DNA from: Phycisphaerae bacterium
GTDB taxonomy: Bacteria; Planctomycetota; Phycisphaerae; UBA1845
DNA length: 7,756 nucleotides
Reading direction: 5' to 3'
Assembly (NCBI GenBank): GCA_029260155.1
Contig: JAJDDU010000520.1
Location: 1-7,756, forward strand
In this document: positions 1 to 6,010 of the stretch, piece by piece
Position numbering within the stretch: position 1 is the first letter of the stretch
Layout: each line of letters starts with the position of its first letter
Notes under the pieces: model-generated
Told to the model about the DNA's origin: nothing
What the model saw: the letters and a program-made list of their open reading frames with translations, nothing else
Databases searched by the model: none
Position numbers and translations under genes: made by a program

Positions 1-628
1 TACTGCCCTTCCGCCCCACCAGCGCGGCCCGCAGCCTCAGAACGAGGCTCACCAGACCTGAAATGACACACAGACAAGCCGTCGCCCCGCCCCCACTACC
101 GCGCAGCGGTTTAGTCCAATAGGGGACGTCGGCGGTGCGGAGTGTTGCGTGGGATGAGGTCCGCGTTTCTGGTCGGGCGGTACCGGCGTCAAATATTTGC
201 GCGATGTTGGGATGTCGAAGCCGGGCGAGCACCTGAGACTCGAATTCGAATCGCCTCAAGGCCTCGCGGGACGTATACACCGGGCTCATGACTTTTAGGG
301 CTACGGAACGCTGCGGGCGGTCCTGCTCCGCAAGGTACACGGTGCTCATGCCGCCCGACGCGATCACGCTCTTGATCGTGTACTGACCGAAGTGCGTTCC
401 GAGGAGCGGGTCAGTTTTTGGAGACCCAACGGCACGCTCACAATCCGCATCATCCAACTGGAGAGTCTCATCGGCCCGCGAGTCGGATTCGAGAAGTGAC
501 CGAACTTCCTCGTGCAGATCATCGTCATCACCGCATTCCGTGGAGAGAAACGACGCACGGTCGTCGGGGTCGCGATCCAAGGCCGCGTGGAACAATTCCT
601 GCGTTCGGATCCATTTCGCGTCGACCAC
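1..628 (-). CDS. Ser/Thr protein kinase, N-terminal part only; kinase fold broken off, runs off window
   Basis: The start is GTG at 628-626. GAGG lies 7 bases upstream, inside the end of the sigma gene, and only two bases separate the two reading frames, so translation is probably coupled. The frame stays open to the window edge (209 codons seen). Residues 5-50 match the helical leader common in planctomycete kinases (W-I-R-T-Q-E-L-F-H-A-A-L, then the segment ending E-E-V-R-S-L-L). The kinase N-lobe begins near residue 81 (GQYTIKSVI). It has the glycine loop at 89-98 (ASGGMSTVY, with Ala for the usual first Gly), the VALK lysine at 112 and the helix-C glutamate near 128-130. It runs on to RHPNIAQIFDAGTA at 138-151. 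After that, at about position 178, kinase likeness stops: no hinge, HRD or DFG appears in any minus-strand frame down to position 1. A single frameshift therefore does not explain the loss. Residues 184-201 are hydrophobic, perhaps by chance. The product is probably inactive. Family identity is fairly certain; whether it is a decayed gene is inference. Confidence 0.75.
   Translation of the reverse strand, partial: MVDAKWIRTQELFHAALDRDPDDRASFLSTECGDDDDLHEEVRSLLESDSRADETLQLDDADCERAVGSPKTDPLLGTHFGQYTIKSVIASGGMSTVYLAEQDRPQRSVALKVMSPVYTSREALRRFEFESQVLARLRHPNIAQIFDAGTARPETRTSSHATLRTADVPYWTKPLRGSGGGATACLCVISGLVSLVLRLRAALVGRKGS
33..49. repeat. Perfect 6-bp stem hairpin in the post-kinase sequence
   Basis: AGCCTC and GAGGCT form a 6-bp stem around a 5-base loop. 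It lies in the stretch where the kinase frame no longer resembles a kinase, which suggests this stretch is non-coding or belongs to an inserted element. No T-run follows on either strand close enough to call a terminator. Confidence 0.45.
98..110. repeat. Perfect 5-bp stem hairpin in the post-kinase sequence
   Basis: ACCGC and GCGGT pair around a GCA loop. Together with the hairpin at 33-49 it marks positions 1-180 as structured sequence unlike the coding sequence next to it. Its role is unknown. Confidence 0.4.
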
Positions 629-630
629 GC

Positions 631-1218
631 TTACACCTCAAGCCCCTTCGTGTCGCCCTTCGACAGCTCGCGTTGTAGCCAAGCCCGCGCGAACCGCCAC
701 TCGTAATCCACCGTACGCGGAGAGACATCCAACGCAGCCGCGATCTCCTTCACCGTCATGCCCGCGAAGAAGCGCATCGTTACGATCTCGGCCTTGCGCG
801 GATCGGTCGCTTCAAGCCCGGCGAGCGCTTCGTCGACGGCCAGCACCACGGCTGGATCCTGATCCCAAACGGCAAACGACTGCGTACCGTGGTCCGGGCT
901 CAATCCGCCTCCCCGCTTCAGCCGGTTCCTACTACGTGCGTCATCTATCCGAATGCGACGCATCGTTTTGGCCGCTGCCGCGAAAAAATGTCTCCGATTG
1001 GCGAAAGCAGCAGCATCCTGTCCGAACAGGCGGAAGTAAGCTTCGTGAACCAGTGCGGTCGGTGCCAGCGTCCGCCCGGGCGCCTCGCAGGCCATCTGCT
1101 GTTTGGCCATCGAATGCAGTTCGTCGTAGATTATCGTCCACAACTCCCGGCGCGCGCCTTCATCTCCGCCCGCTGTGGACGACAGGAGCTGCGTTACAGG
1201 ATTGTCTGCCGGAAGCAT
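631..1218 (-). CDS. ECF-type RNA polymerase sigma factor (Sigma70_ECF / TIGR02999-like)
   Basis: This 195-residue protein should direct RNA polymerase to a set of target promoters. Region 2 covers roughly residues 8-100, with the LVHEAYFRL block at 56-64 and the FFAAAAKTMRRIRIDDARSR helix at 78-97 typical of the planctomycete and acidobacterial type. Region 4 covers about 126-185, with a helix-turn-helix around MTVKEIAAALDVSPRTVDYE at 154-173. Length is normal for the family. The ATG at 1218 is supported by GGAAGG about 8 bases upstream. The gene is followed after two bases by a Ser/Thr kinase start. Such sigma/kinase pairs are a known planctomycete arrangement in which the kinase is thought to act with the sigma factor; no anti-sigma gene is seen. 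Because the partner kinase looks broken, this factor may be free of its usual control, which is inference. The family call is confident; its targets cannot be told. Confidence 0.93.
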   Translation of the reverse strand: MLPADNPVTQLLSSTAGGDEGARRELWTIIYDELHSMAKQQMACEAPGRTLAPTALVHEAYFRLFGQDAAAFANRRHFFAAAAKTMRRIRIDDARSRNRLKRGGGLSPDHGTQSFAVWDQDPAVVLAVDEALAGLEATDPRKAEIVTMRFFAGMTVKEIAAALDVSPRTVDYEWRFARAWLQRELSKGDTKGLEV

Positions 1219-1254
1219 CGTGCTCGCCTTCCAAAGTGACCCGTCAACGCCACG

Positions 1255-1283
1255 ATGATAGCAAATCCTGCATGCGATCCCAA
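1255..1283 (-). promoter_or_regulatory. Sigma70-like promoter for the ECF sigma gene
   Basis: On the minus strand TTGGGA (1283-1278), a 17-base spacer and TATCAT (1260-1255) match the housekeeping -35/-10 consensus at 4 of 6 and 5 of 6 positions. Transcription would start near 1248, giving a leader of about 30 bases that includes the GGAAGG ribosome binding site. The remaining spacer to 1486 contains no convincing gene, and I see no clear promoter for the divergent beta-helix gene. Confidence 0.5.
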
Positions 1284-1486
1284 GCGGGGTGTCGCGTCAA
1301 CACCGTGGTTGGTGGCAGTTGTCACCCCGAGGCCGACGCTCGAGCATTCTTTTTGCGTGTTCCACGCCCGACTGTCGCATGTGTCGTCGATGCGAGTGGT
1401 CACGCCCTGCGAGTCTTCGCGGTGCAAGTCGCCCGCGGAATGACGCGGTTCGACGGTGAGCCGCGCTCAGGTATAGGAGAATCGAT

Positions 1487-3394
1487 ATGAGTCTCAGGAA
1501 TTGCGCGATCTTGATTTACTTTGTCCCTCTGATTGCTCAAGGGCAGACCACGTGGTACGTCGACGACGACGACTGCCCCGGTCAGGGCTCGGGAAGTGCA
1601 GTCGATCCGTTCTGCGCTATTCAGTTGGGTATCATCGCAGCATCGGACGGGGATACCGTGCTTGTTGCGCCTGGTACGTACTTTGAAACGATCGGGTTTG
1701 GTGGCAAGGCGATGACACTGAGAAGCTCAGACGGCCCGAGCGTCACTATCATCGATGGCGCTGACCTCAACGACGGCGTTGTCAAGTGTATTAGCGGCGA
1801 AGGCCCCATGACCATGCTGGACGGCTTCACCGTAACCGGAGGACACGGTCCCGACCGCGGCGGCATGTGGAACCTGAATAGCGACCCAACCGTCAGTAAT
1901 TGCACTTTCACTCAAAACCAGCACGGAATGCGTAACGACGGCAGCGATCCAACAGTGACCTCATGCAGATTCATTGACAATCGCGGCGACGGCGCGGGAA
2001 TGCGGAATATCGGCAGTAGCCCGCGCGTGCTAGACTGCGTGTTTGTCGGCAACTTCGTGCCCGAGGGTATCAACCGTTTCGGCGGTGGGATGGCCAATCT
2101 CTCAGGCAGCAATGCGCAGGTCATCGACTGCCTGTTCTTCGGCAATAGTGCGAGCGGCGGATCACTCAATAACGACGGGGGCGCCATGTACAACTTCGAA
2201 AGCAGCCCAACCATCTTCAACTGTGTTTTCAGCGGGAATTCGGCCACGGGATCGTCCGGGGAGGGTGGCGCCATTTTCAACCGAACAAGTAACCCAGTGA
2301 TTACGAACTGCACGCTCGGGGCCAATAGTGCTGCGACTGGCGGTGGGATCTACAACGACGCCGCTAGCCGCCCAGTCGTGACCAACTGCGTGCTGTGGGG
2401 CAATGGCGGTGGTTCGTTATCCGGGAATGGGAATCCGATCACGACTTACTGCGATGTCGAAGGCGGGTTCTCCGGCACCGGCAACATCGACGCCGATCCG
2501 CTGTTCGTCGATCCCGACGGCGACGACAATACCGCCGGGACGGAAGACGACAACCTGCGGCTCTTGGCCGGCTCTCCCGGCATCGACGCGGCCGACAACA
2601 CAGCCGTGCCCATCGGCGCCGCCGCCGACCTCGATGGCAACGCGCGTTTGGTTGACGACCCTGGGATTCCCGACACGGGCAACGGGACACCACCGATCGT
2701 TGATATGGGCGCGTACGAACTACCACCGAGTAATGTCCACCCAACTTGTGACTCCAATGGACCCTACGTAGTCGAGTGCGAGGGGGACTGGACGTCGATC
2801 TTGGTTGATGGAACAGGGTCGAGCGATCCCGACGGGGATGAATTGGCGTACTGGTGGGAGACGGATTGCCCGGGAGGGTGGTTTGATGATCCGGCGAGCG
2901 CGATGCCGGTGTTGAGCGTTGATACGAGCGAGGGATGCGATGTTGCGTGCGGGGTGACGCTTGTTGTGGATGATGGGAATGGGGGGACGGCTGAGTGCTC
3001 GACGGCGGTGACAATCTCTGACACTGAGCCGCCGGTCGTTTTCTGTTCCGTGCGGCCGGTGCAGGGGCATCGGTTGATGATCGAATACTCTGCGGAGGAT
3101 GCGTGCGGCGACGTGACCGGGTCGGCGGTGATCGAGACGAGTTGCTGTCCACTGCCGGTTGTCGATGGGCAGGTGGTCCGGGTGAAGTGTACGGAGCACG
3201 ATGTGTGCAAACTGAGCATGGACTTCGAGCATGACACGTTTCGGATCACGACGAATGAGGCTGCTCTGGTTGTCACAGCGACGGACGAATGCGGCAATGA
3301 AGCGACGTGCGTTGTCGATCTTTGCGTCTCAGAAGATGACGATGGCGATTCGGACAGCGACGATCACTCCGATAGCGATGATGAAGAAGACTGA
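1487..3394 (+). CDS. Secreted right-handed parallel beta-helix protein with PKD-like domain, Cys-rich domain and acidic tail
   Basis: This 635-residue protein is probably exported. Residues 1-19 form a signal peptide with an AQG-like cleavage site before QTTWYV. The start is supported by AGGAG seven bases upstream. Residues 23-115 form the cap and first coils, including DGDTVLVAPGTY at 54-65, typical of pectate-lyase-like helices. Residues 129-306 hold about seven repeat rungs with a recurring pattern of x-N-C-x-F-x-x-N. Residues 331-412 are the usual end block of this family (D-P-L-F-V-D-P-D-G to the V-D-M-G-A-Y-E-L segment). Residues 418-512 look like a PKD/Ig-like domain (GSSDPDGDELAYWW at 444-457). 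Residues 513-613 form a cysteine-rich domain, and 615-635 an acidic tail. No PEP-CTERM, LPXTG or membrane anchor is seen at the C-terminus. Such helices bind or cut polysaccharides, or are structural; no catalytic set is evident, so the substrate is unknown. The codon usage of the C-terminal third differs from the front. Confidence 0.85.
   Translation: MSLRNCAILIYFVPLIAQGQTTWYVDDDDCPGQGSGSAVDPFCAIQLGIIAASDGDTVLVAPGTYFETIGFGGKAMTLRSSDGPSVTIIDGADLNDGVVKCISGEGPMTMLDGFTVTGGHGPDRGGMWNLNSDPTVSNCTFTQNQHGMRNDGSDPTVTSCRFIDNRGDGAGMRNIGSSPRVLDCVFVGNFVPEGINRFGGGMANLSGSNAQVIDCLFFGNSASGGSLNNDGGAMYNFESSPTIFNCVFSGNSATGSSGEGGAIFNRTSNPVITNCTLGANSAATGGGIYNDAASRPVVTNCVLWGNGGGSLSGNGNPITTYCDVEGGFSGTGNIDADPLFVDPDGDDNTAGTEDDNLRLLAGSPGIDAADNTAVPIGAAADLDGNARLVDDPGIPDTGNGTPPIVDMGAYELPPSNVHPTCDSNGPYVVECEGDWTSILVDGTGSSDPDGDELAYWWETDCPGGWFDDPASAMPVLSVDTSEGCDVACGVTLVVDDGNGGTAECSTAVTISDTEPPVVFCSVRPVQGHRLMIEYSAEDACGDVTGSAVIETSCCPLPVVDGQVVRVKCTEHDVCKLSMDFEHDTFRITTNEAALVVTATDECGNEATCVVDLCVSEDDDGDSDSDDHSDSDDEED
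1871..2404 (+). repeat. Seven degenerate beta-helix rung repeats within the secreted protein gene
   Basis: Protein residues 129-306 consist of about seven units of 21-32 residues. Each begins with N and a short turn, then a hydrophobic strand ending in a Cys, then F/L-x-x-N. Cys residues stand at 139, 160, 184, 215, 246, 275 and 301, one per unit, with a further one at 322. Later units end in a GG(G/A)(M/I)xN turn. The repeats have diverged at the DNA level and are recognised from the protein only. Confidence 0.75.
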
Positions 3395-3412
3395 CGTTGC
3401 GACTGCCTCGTG

Positions 3413-3455
3413 CGGTGTGGGGCGCGGATCGGACTTCGGTTCGTGTCCCCCACCG
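3413..3455. terminator. Possible bidirectional hairpin between convergent genes
   Basis: CGGTGTGGGG (3413-3422) pairs with CCCCCACCG (3447-3455) as a 9-bp stem with one bulged T. It lies in the 89-base gap between two converging genes. The loop is long (24 bases) and there is no T-run, so it is at best a weak terminator. It could serve both the beta-helix gene and the aminotransferase gene. Confidence 0.3.
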
Positions 3456-3483
3456 CTGAAGCGATGGGCCACTCGTTCGATGG

Positions 3484-4599
3484 TTAACCGGCGAGGGGGC
3501 GGAGGATTTCGCAGGCGCGTTTTAGGGTTTCGTTGGGGACGGCGTAGCTGATGCGGAAGTGGGTGTCGCGCTCGCTGAAGGCGCTGCCGGGGACCATGAG
3601 GATGTTGTGCTTGATGGCTTCCTCGACGAAAGCGGTGCCCGTTTCGAACTGGGGCGGGGCTTTGCAGAACAGGAAGAATCCGCCGGCTGGTTTGGCGAAC
3701 TCGAAGGAGCCGGCCAACTCGCTGACGATGAGGTCGCGCTTGATGCGGTAGGCTTCGACCTGTTCGGACATGTCGGTGTCGAGGGCGACGACCGTTGCGA
3801 TCTGCGCCGGGTGCGGGCCACAGACGAAGGTGAACTGCTGGACCTTGGCCATCTCGCGGATGACGGGCGCGGGACCGGCTGCGTAACCCATGCGCCAGCC
3901 GGTAATCGCGTGACTCTTGCCGAAACCGCCGAGCAACACGGTTCGTTCGGGAGCGTACTGCACGGGGCTGGCGGCTGGTCCGTCGAAGCTGAGCGTCTCG
4001 TATATCTCGTCGCTGACGATCAGCAGATCGCGCTCGCGGGCAAGCTCGCAGATACTCTGGATCTCGGCTGCGCTGAATACCACGCCCGCCGGATTGGACG
4101 GCGAGTTGAGGAGGATCAGTTTGGTGCGCGGCGTGATGGCAGCTTCGAAGGCTTCGCGTTTGAGGGTGAAGTCGTCGTTGATGTCGACGGTCACGGGCGT
4201 GCCGCCGGCGAGGGTGACGATGTGCTTGTAGGACACGAAGTAGGGATCGACGATGAGTGCTTCGTCACCTGGGTTCAGGCAGGCCATCATGGTAATGACG
4301 AGCCCGCCGGATACGCCGCTGGTGACGATCGTTTCGGGCGACCAATCACGTTTCTCTCGGAGCATCGCGGAGATGCGTTCGCGCAGCGCGGGGATTCCGT
4401 AGGTGACGGTGTATCCGTTCTTGTCGTTGCGGATGGCATCGATGGCGGCGTTCTTTACGGCATCGGGGACTTTGAAATCGGGTTGGCCCATCGACAGGTC
4501 GATGGGGTCGGTCATGGTGGCGGCGAGGTCGAATATCTTGCGGATGCCCGAAGCGCCGATGTTCTTGATTCTCTCGGAGACAAACTTCTCGGCGGACAT
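3484..4599 (-). CDS. PLP-dependent aminotransferase, class I/II (aspartate aminotransferase superfamily)
   Basis: This 371-residue cytoplasmic enzyme transfers an amino group between an amino acid and a 2-oxo acid using pyridoxal phosphate. The family landmarks are in order: MGQPDF at 37-42, the NPAG loop with Asn169, SDEIYETL with Asp197 and Tyr200 (contacting the cofactor ring), GFGKSHAITGWRMGY with the Schiff-base lysine at 228 and the phosphate-binding Arg236, and HFRISYA with Arg349 for the substrate carboxylate. The length is slightly short of the usual 380-400 but nothing essential is missing. ATG at 4599 starts the conserved N-terminus; only a weak ribosome binding site precedes it. 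The gene stands alone behind the terminator of the upstream unit and converges on the beta-helix gene, so the neighbours do not reveal the pathway. Substrate cannot be set from sequence: aspartate, alanine or an aromatic amino acid are all possible. Confidence 0.93.
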   Translation of the reverse strand: MSAEKFVSERIKNIGASGIRKIFDLAATMTDPIDLSMGQPDFKVPDAVKNAAIDAIRNDKNGYTVTYGIPALRERISAMLREKRDWSPETIVTSGVSGGLVITMMACLNPGDEALIVDPYFVSYKHIVTLAGGTPVTVDINDDFTLKREAFEAAITPRTKLILLNSPSNPAGVVFSAAEIQSICELARERDLLIVSDEIYETLSFDGPAASPVQYAPERTVLLGGFGKSHAITGWRMGYAAGPAPVIREMAKVQQFTFVCGPHPAQIATVVALDTDMSEQVEAYRIKRDLIVSELAGSFEFAKPAGGFFLFCKAPPQFETGTAFVEEAIKHNILMVPGSAFSERDTHFRISYAVPNETLKRACEILRPLAG

Positions 4600-4649
4600 G
4601 GTTAAGCGTCTTTGCTAAATGGTGTCGAAGGTCGCGATGCAGCCACCGC

Positions 4650-4681
4650 GAAGAAACCGCCGCAACATGAGCTGCGGCGGT
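4650..4681 (-). terminator. Intrinsic terminator of the SPOR-like / small basic protein unit
   Basis: ACCGCCGCA (4656-4664) and TGCGGCGGT (4673-4681) form a perfect 9-bp GC-rich stem with an 8-base loop. On the minus strand the stem runs directly into TTTCTT. It lies about 40 bases beyond the stop of the small basic protein gene and upstream of the aminotransferase start, so it should separate the two transcription units. Confidence 0.65.
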
Positions 4682-4722
4682 CGTAGGAGAACAATGTTGC
4701 CGCCGGAAGCAGCGTGAGCAGA

Positions 4723-4959
4723 CTACTTGTCGTCGCTCGTCGCGGTCGCCGCATCGGCATCGGCATCGGTCTTGGCAGCCTTCTTGTCCTTGCCGCCGAC
4801 TACCACCTTGCGGTGGCCTACTTTGGGCAGGCCGAAGGGACCGCTGCCGTCGGTCCAGCGCTCTTCCTCTTTCAGCTTTTCGATCCGCTCCATGCGTGAG
4901 AGCACATTTCGGTGACGGCTCAAGGCCGATGCGCTCTTGAGCGACTTATCTCTGGACAT
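4723..4959 (-). CDS. Small basic protein of the PVC superphylum (TIGR04137-like)
   Basis: This 78-residue protein matches, from memory, the small basic protein shared by Planctomycetes, Verrucomicrobia and Chlamydiae, described as a PVC signature protein and suggested to be ribosome-associated, possibly standing in for ribosomal protein L30. Residues 1-53 carry the family core: MSRDKSLKSASALSRHRNVL at 1-20, RMERIEKLKEEERW at 22-35, then FGLPKV at 42-47. Residues 57-63 are lysine-rich. Residues 64-78 form an Asp/Ala/Thr tail that looks added; its DNA includes three tandem copies of GCATCG (4751-4768, plus strand). I chose ATG at 4959, not the longer open frame, because the conserved core begins there and GAGGAG lies 10 bases upstream. 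That site overlaps the stop of the preceding gene, so translation is probably coupled. Family call is confident; the role is from the literature, not from this sequence. Confidence 0.88.
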   Translation of the reverse strand: MSRDKSLKSASALSRHRNVLSRMERIEKLKEEERWTDGSGPFGLPKVGHRKVVVGGKDKKAAKTDADADAATATSDDK

Positions 4960-4973
4960 CGATTCGCAACTCC

Positions 4974-5813
4974 TCACCAGCGATTGCCGGTCAACTTCTT
5001 CTGATACCCTTGCAGATCGTATCGGCCGCCCGCTTTGACGAACTGGTTGCCGAGTTCTCTGATTTTCGCGTGGTATTGGTCGCACCACCTGCGTTGCGCC
5101 GGATCCTCGCGGTTGAATCCCTTTGTTGCGACGAGACGATAACGGTAATCGCCCTTGGATTCAAGTATGACGCTCTCGACGTCGTGATCGTGGAGGAAGA
5201 GCTTGGCTGCTTCCGCCTGGTCTTTGTCCTCAGATTTAAACTCCTGCACCACGATGTAGGTGTGGTCACGAACCCACGGGCCTCGAGTATTCGGCTGTTC
5301 GGTGGGCGGGTTCGCTTGTGGCGCTACGGGTTGACCGGCCCTCCGGCCTGCGGCGGCGGCGTTGGGCGTGACCGGGCTGGAGCCGAGGTCGGCGAAAATC
5401 TCGGTGTTGGGGGCGGATCGCCGGGCGGCTTCGATCTCGCTGATCGCCCCTGCGGAGACGGATCGCTTGCCGCTCTCAAAGCCCTCGGTGACCCCGCTTG
5501 CGTGGCCTACGTTCTTCCCGACCACAAATCCGAGCCCGACGATCACGATGAGAATGAAGACCGCCACGCCGGCTGAGACGCTTGAGAGGGAGAAGACGAT
5601 GCGTTCGCCGCGCACGGTGGCGAGCGGTGCGGCTGGTTCGCCCGGTTTTGGATGGCCTGTCGTCGGTGTGGGGGTGGGCAGACTGTCCGCCGGTGTGCCT
5701 GTATCTGAAGGCGGTTGGGGGGCATCGGCGGATTGCCACCACGCGGGCACGCCGGTGGCACTGCCGGCGTGAATAAGCTCGATCAATGCTGGTCCGCGTT
5801 TGGATCTGGGCAT
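4974..5813 (-). CDS. Single-pass membrane protein with SPOR-like C-terminal domain
   Basis: This 279-residue protein has four parts. A short conserved-looking N-terminal motif (MPRSKRGPALIELI, 1-14) is followed by a Pro/Thr-rich linker to about 68. Then comes one transmembrane helix at about 79-98 (SVSAGVAVFILIVIVGLGFV), with basic residues before it, implying N-terminus inside. A second Ala/Pro-rich linker leads to a folded domain at about 184-272, starting with the HTYIVVQEFKSEDKDQAEAA segment, whose strand-helix-strand layout resembles SPOR domains that bind denuded peptidoglycan. The SPOR assignment is tentative. I chose ATG at 5813 over the in-frame GTG at 5822 because that GTG is part of a GAGGTG ribosome binding site six bases before the ATG. 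The PVC small basic protein gene starts 14 bases after the stop. An envelope or division role is inference. Confidence 0.8.
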   Translation of the reverse strand: MPRSKRGPALIELIHAGSATGVPAWWQSADAPQPPSDTGTPADSLPTPTPTTGHPKPGEPAAPLATVRGERIVFSLSSVSAGVAVFILIVIVGLGFVVGKNVGHASGVTEGFESGKRSVSAGAISEIEAARRSAPNTEIFADLGSSPVTPNAAAAGRRAGQPVAPQANPPTEQPNTRGPWVRDHTYIVVQEFKSEDKDQAEAAKLFLHDHDVESVILESKGDYRYRLVATKGFNREDPAQRRWCDQYHAKIRELGNQFVKAGGRYDLQGYQKKLTGNRW

Positions 5814-5853
5814 AGGAATCACCTCGGTACACGCGCCGCGTACCCATTGTGGC

Positions 5854-5881
5854 AGGATAGCGGAAAGGCCTTGAAATGCAA
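5854..5881 (-). promoter_or_regulatory. Possible sigma70-like promoter for the SPOR-like gene
   Basis: On the minus strand TTGCAT (5881-5876), a 16-base spacer and TATCCT (5859-5854) give a plausible promoter. Start of transcription would fall near 5847, about 34 bases before the ATG at 5813. The match is moderate and such matches occur by chance. Confidence 0.3.
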
Positions 5882-5936
5882 GTTTGGCGGTGTCCTGTCG
5901 CGGCCGCGGAGTCGGGCGTTGCAGTGTAGCTGCAAG

Positions 5937-5956
5937 ATGGGTTCGTTTGGTAATTT
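5937..5956 (+). repeat. Single copy of a possible dispersed planctomycete motif
   Basis: ATGGGTTCGTTTGGTAATTT stands here. Read on the minus strand it gives KLPNEPI in one frame and N-Y-Q-T-N-P in another. Spurious short proteins with such N-E-P or T-N-P strings recur in planctomycete annotations as I remember them, suggesting a dispersed non-coding repeat family. That link is memory and unverified. The motif is followed by more G+T-rich sequence of the same style. Confidence 0.4.
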
Positions 5957-5971
5957 CGCGTGTGCGTTTGG

Positions 5972-6010
5972 GTGGCGAAACTGCGTTTTTGTGGCGTGAA
6001 CGTTGTTTTT
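5972..6010 (+). repeat. Two imperfect tandem 19-20 base units
   Basis: GTGGCGAAACTGCGTTTTT (5972-5990) is followed directly by GTGGCGTGAACGTTGTTTTT (5991-6010). Both start GTGGCG and end in a T-run, with matching positions between. A partial third unit, GGTGGCTGCGTTTT, lies at 6021-6034. Confidence 0.5.

Noticed and set aside
1235..1247. 13-base exact repeat AGTGACCCGTCAA, also at 6322-6334
   Set aside because: About one such match is expected by chance between all positions in a window this size, and the flanks do not match.
1194..1427. Small minus-strand frame of 77 codons upstream of the sigma gene
   Set aside because: It overlaps the sigma start and the likely sigma promoter and has no recognisable features.
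540..1490. Plus-strand open frame of 316 codons over the sigma factor gene
   Set aside because: It lies antisense to the sigma gene and part of the kinase gene, and its translation is Arg/Pro/Ser-rich without domain features.
2439..3152. Minus-strand open frame of 237 codons inside the beta-helix gene
   Set aside because: It is antisense to a strongly supported gene, with Arg/Pro-rich low-complexity translation and no start signal.
3559..4605. Long plus-strand open frame (348 codons) opposite the aminotransferase gene
   Set aside because: It is the antisense shadow of a confidently identified gene in GC-rich DNA. Its Gly/Asp/Glu-heavy translation resembles no family and it has no separate conservation evidence.
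5010..5576. Plus-strand open frame of 188 codons opposite the SPOR-like gene
   Set aside because: Antisense shadow; the minus-strand gene has the ribosome binding site, membrane helix and folded C-terminal domain.
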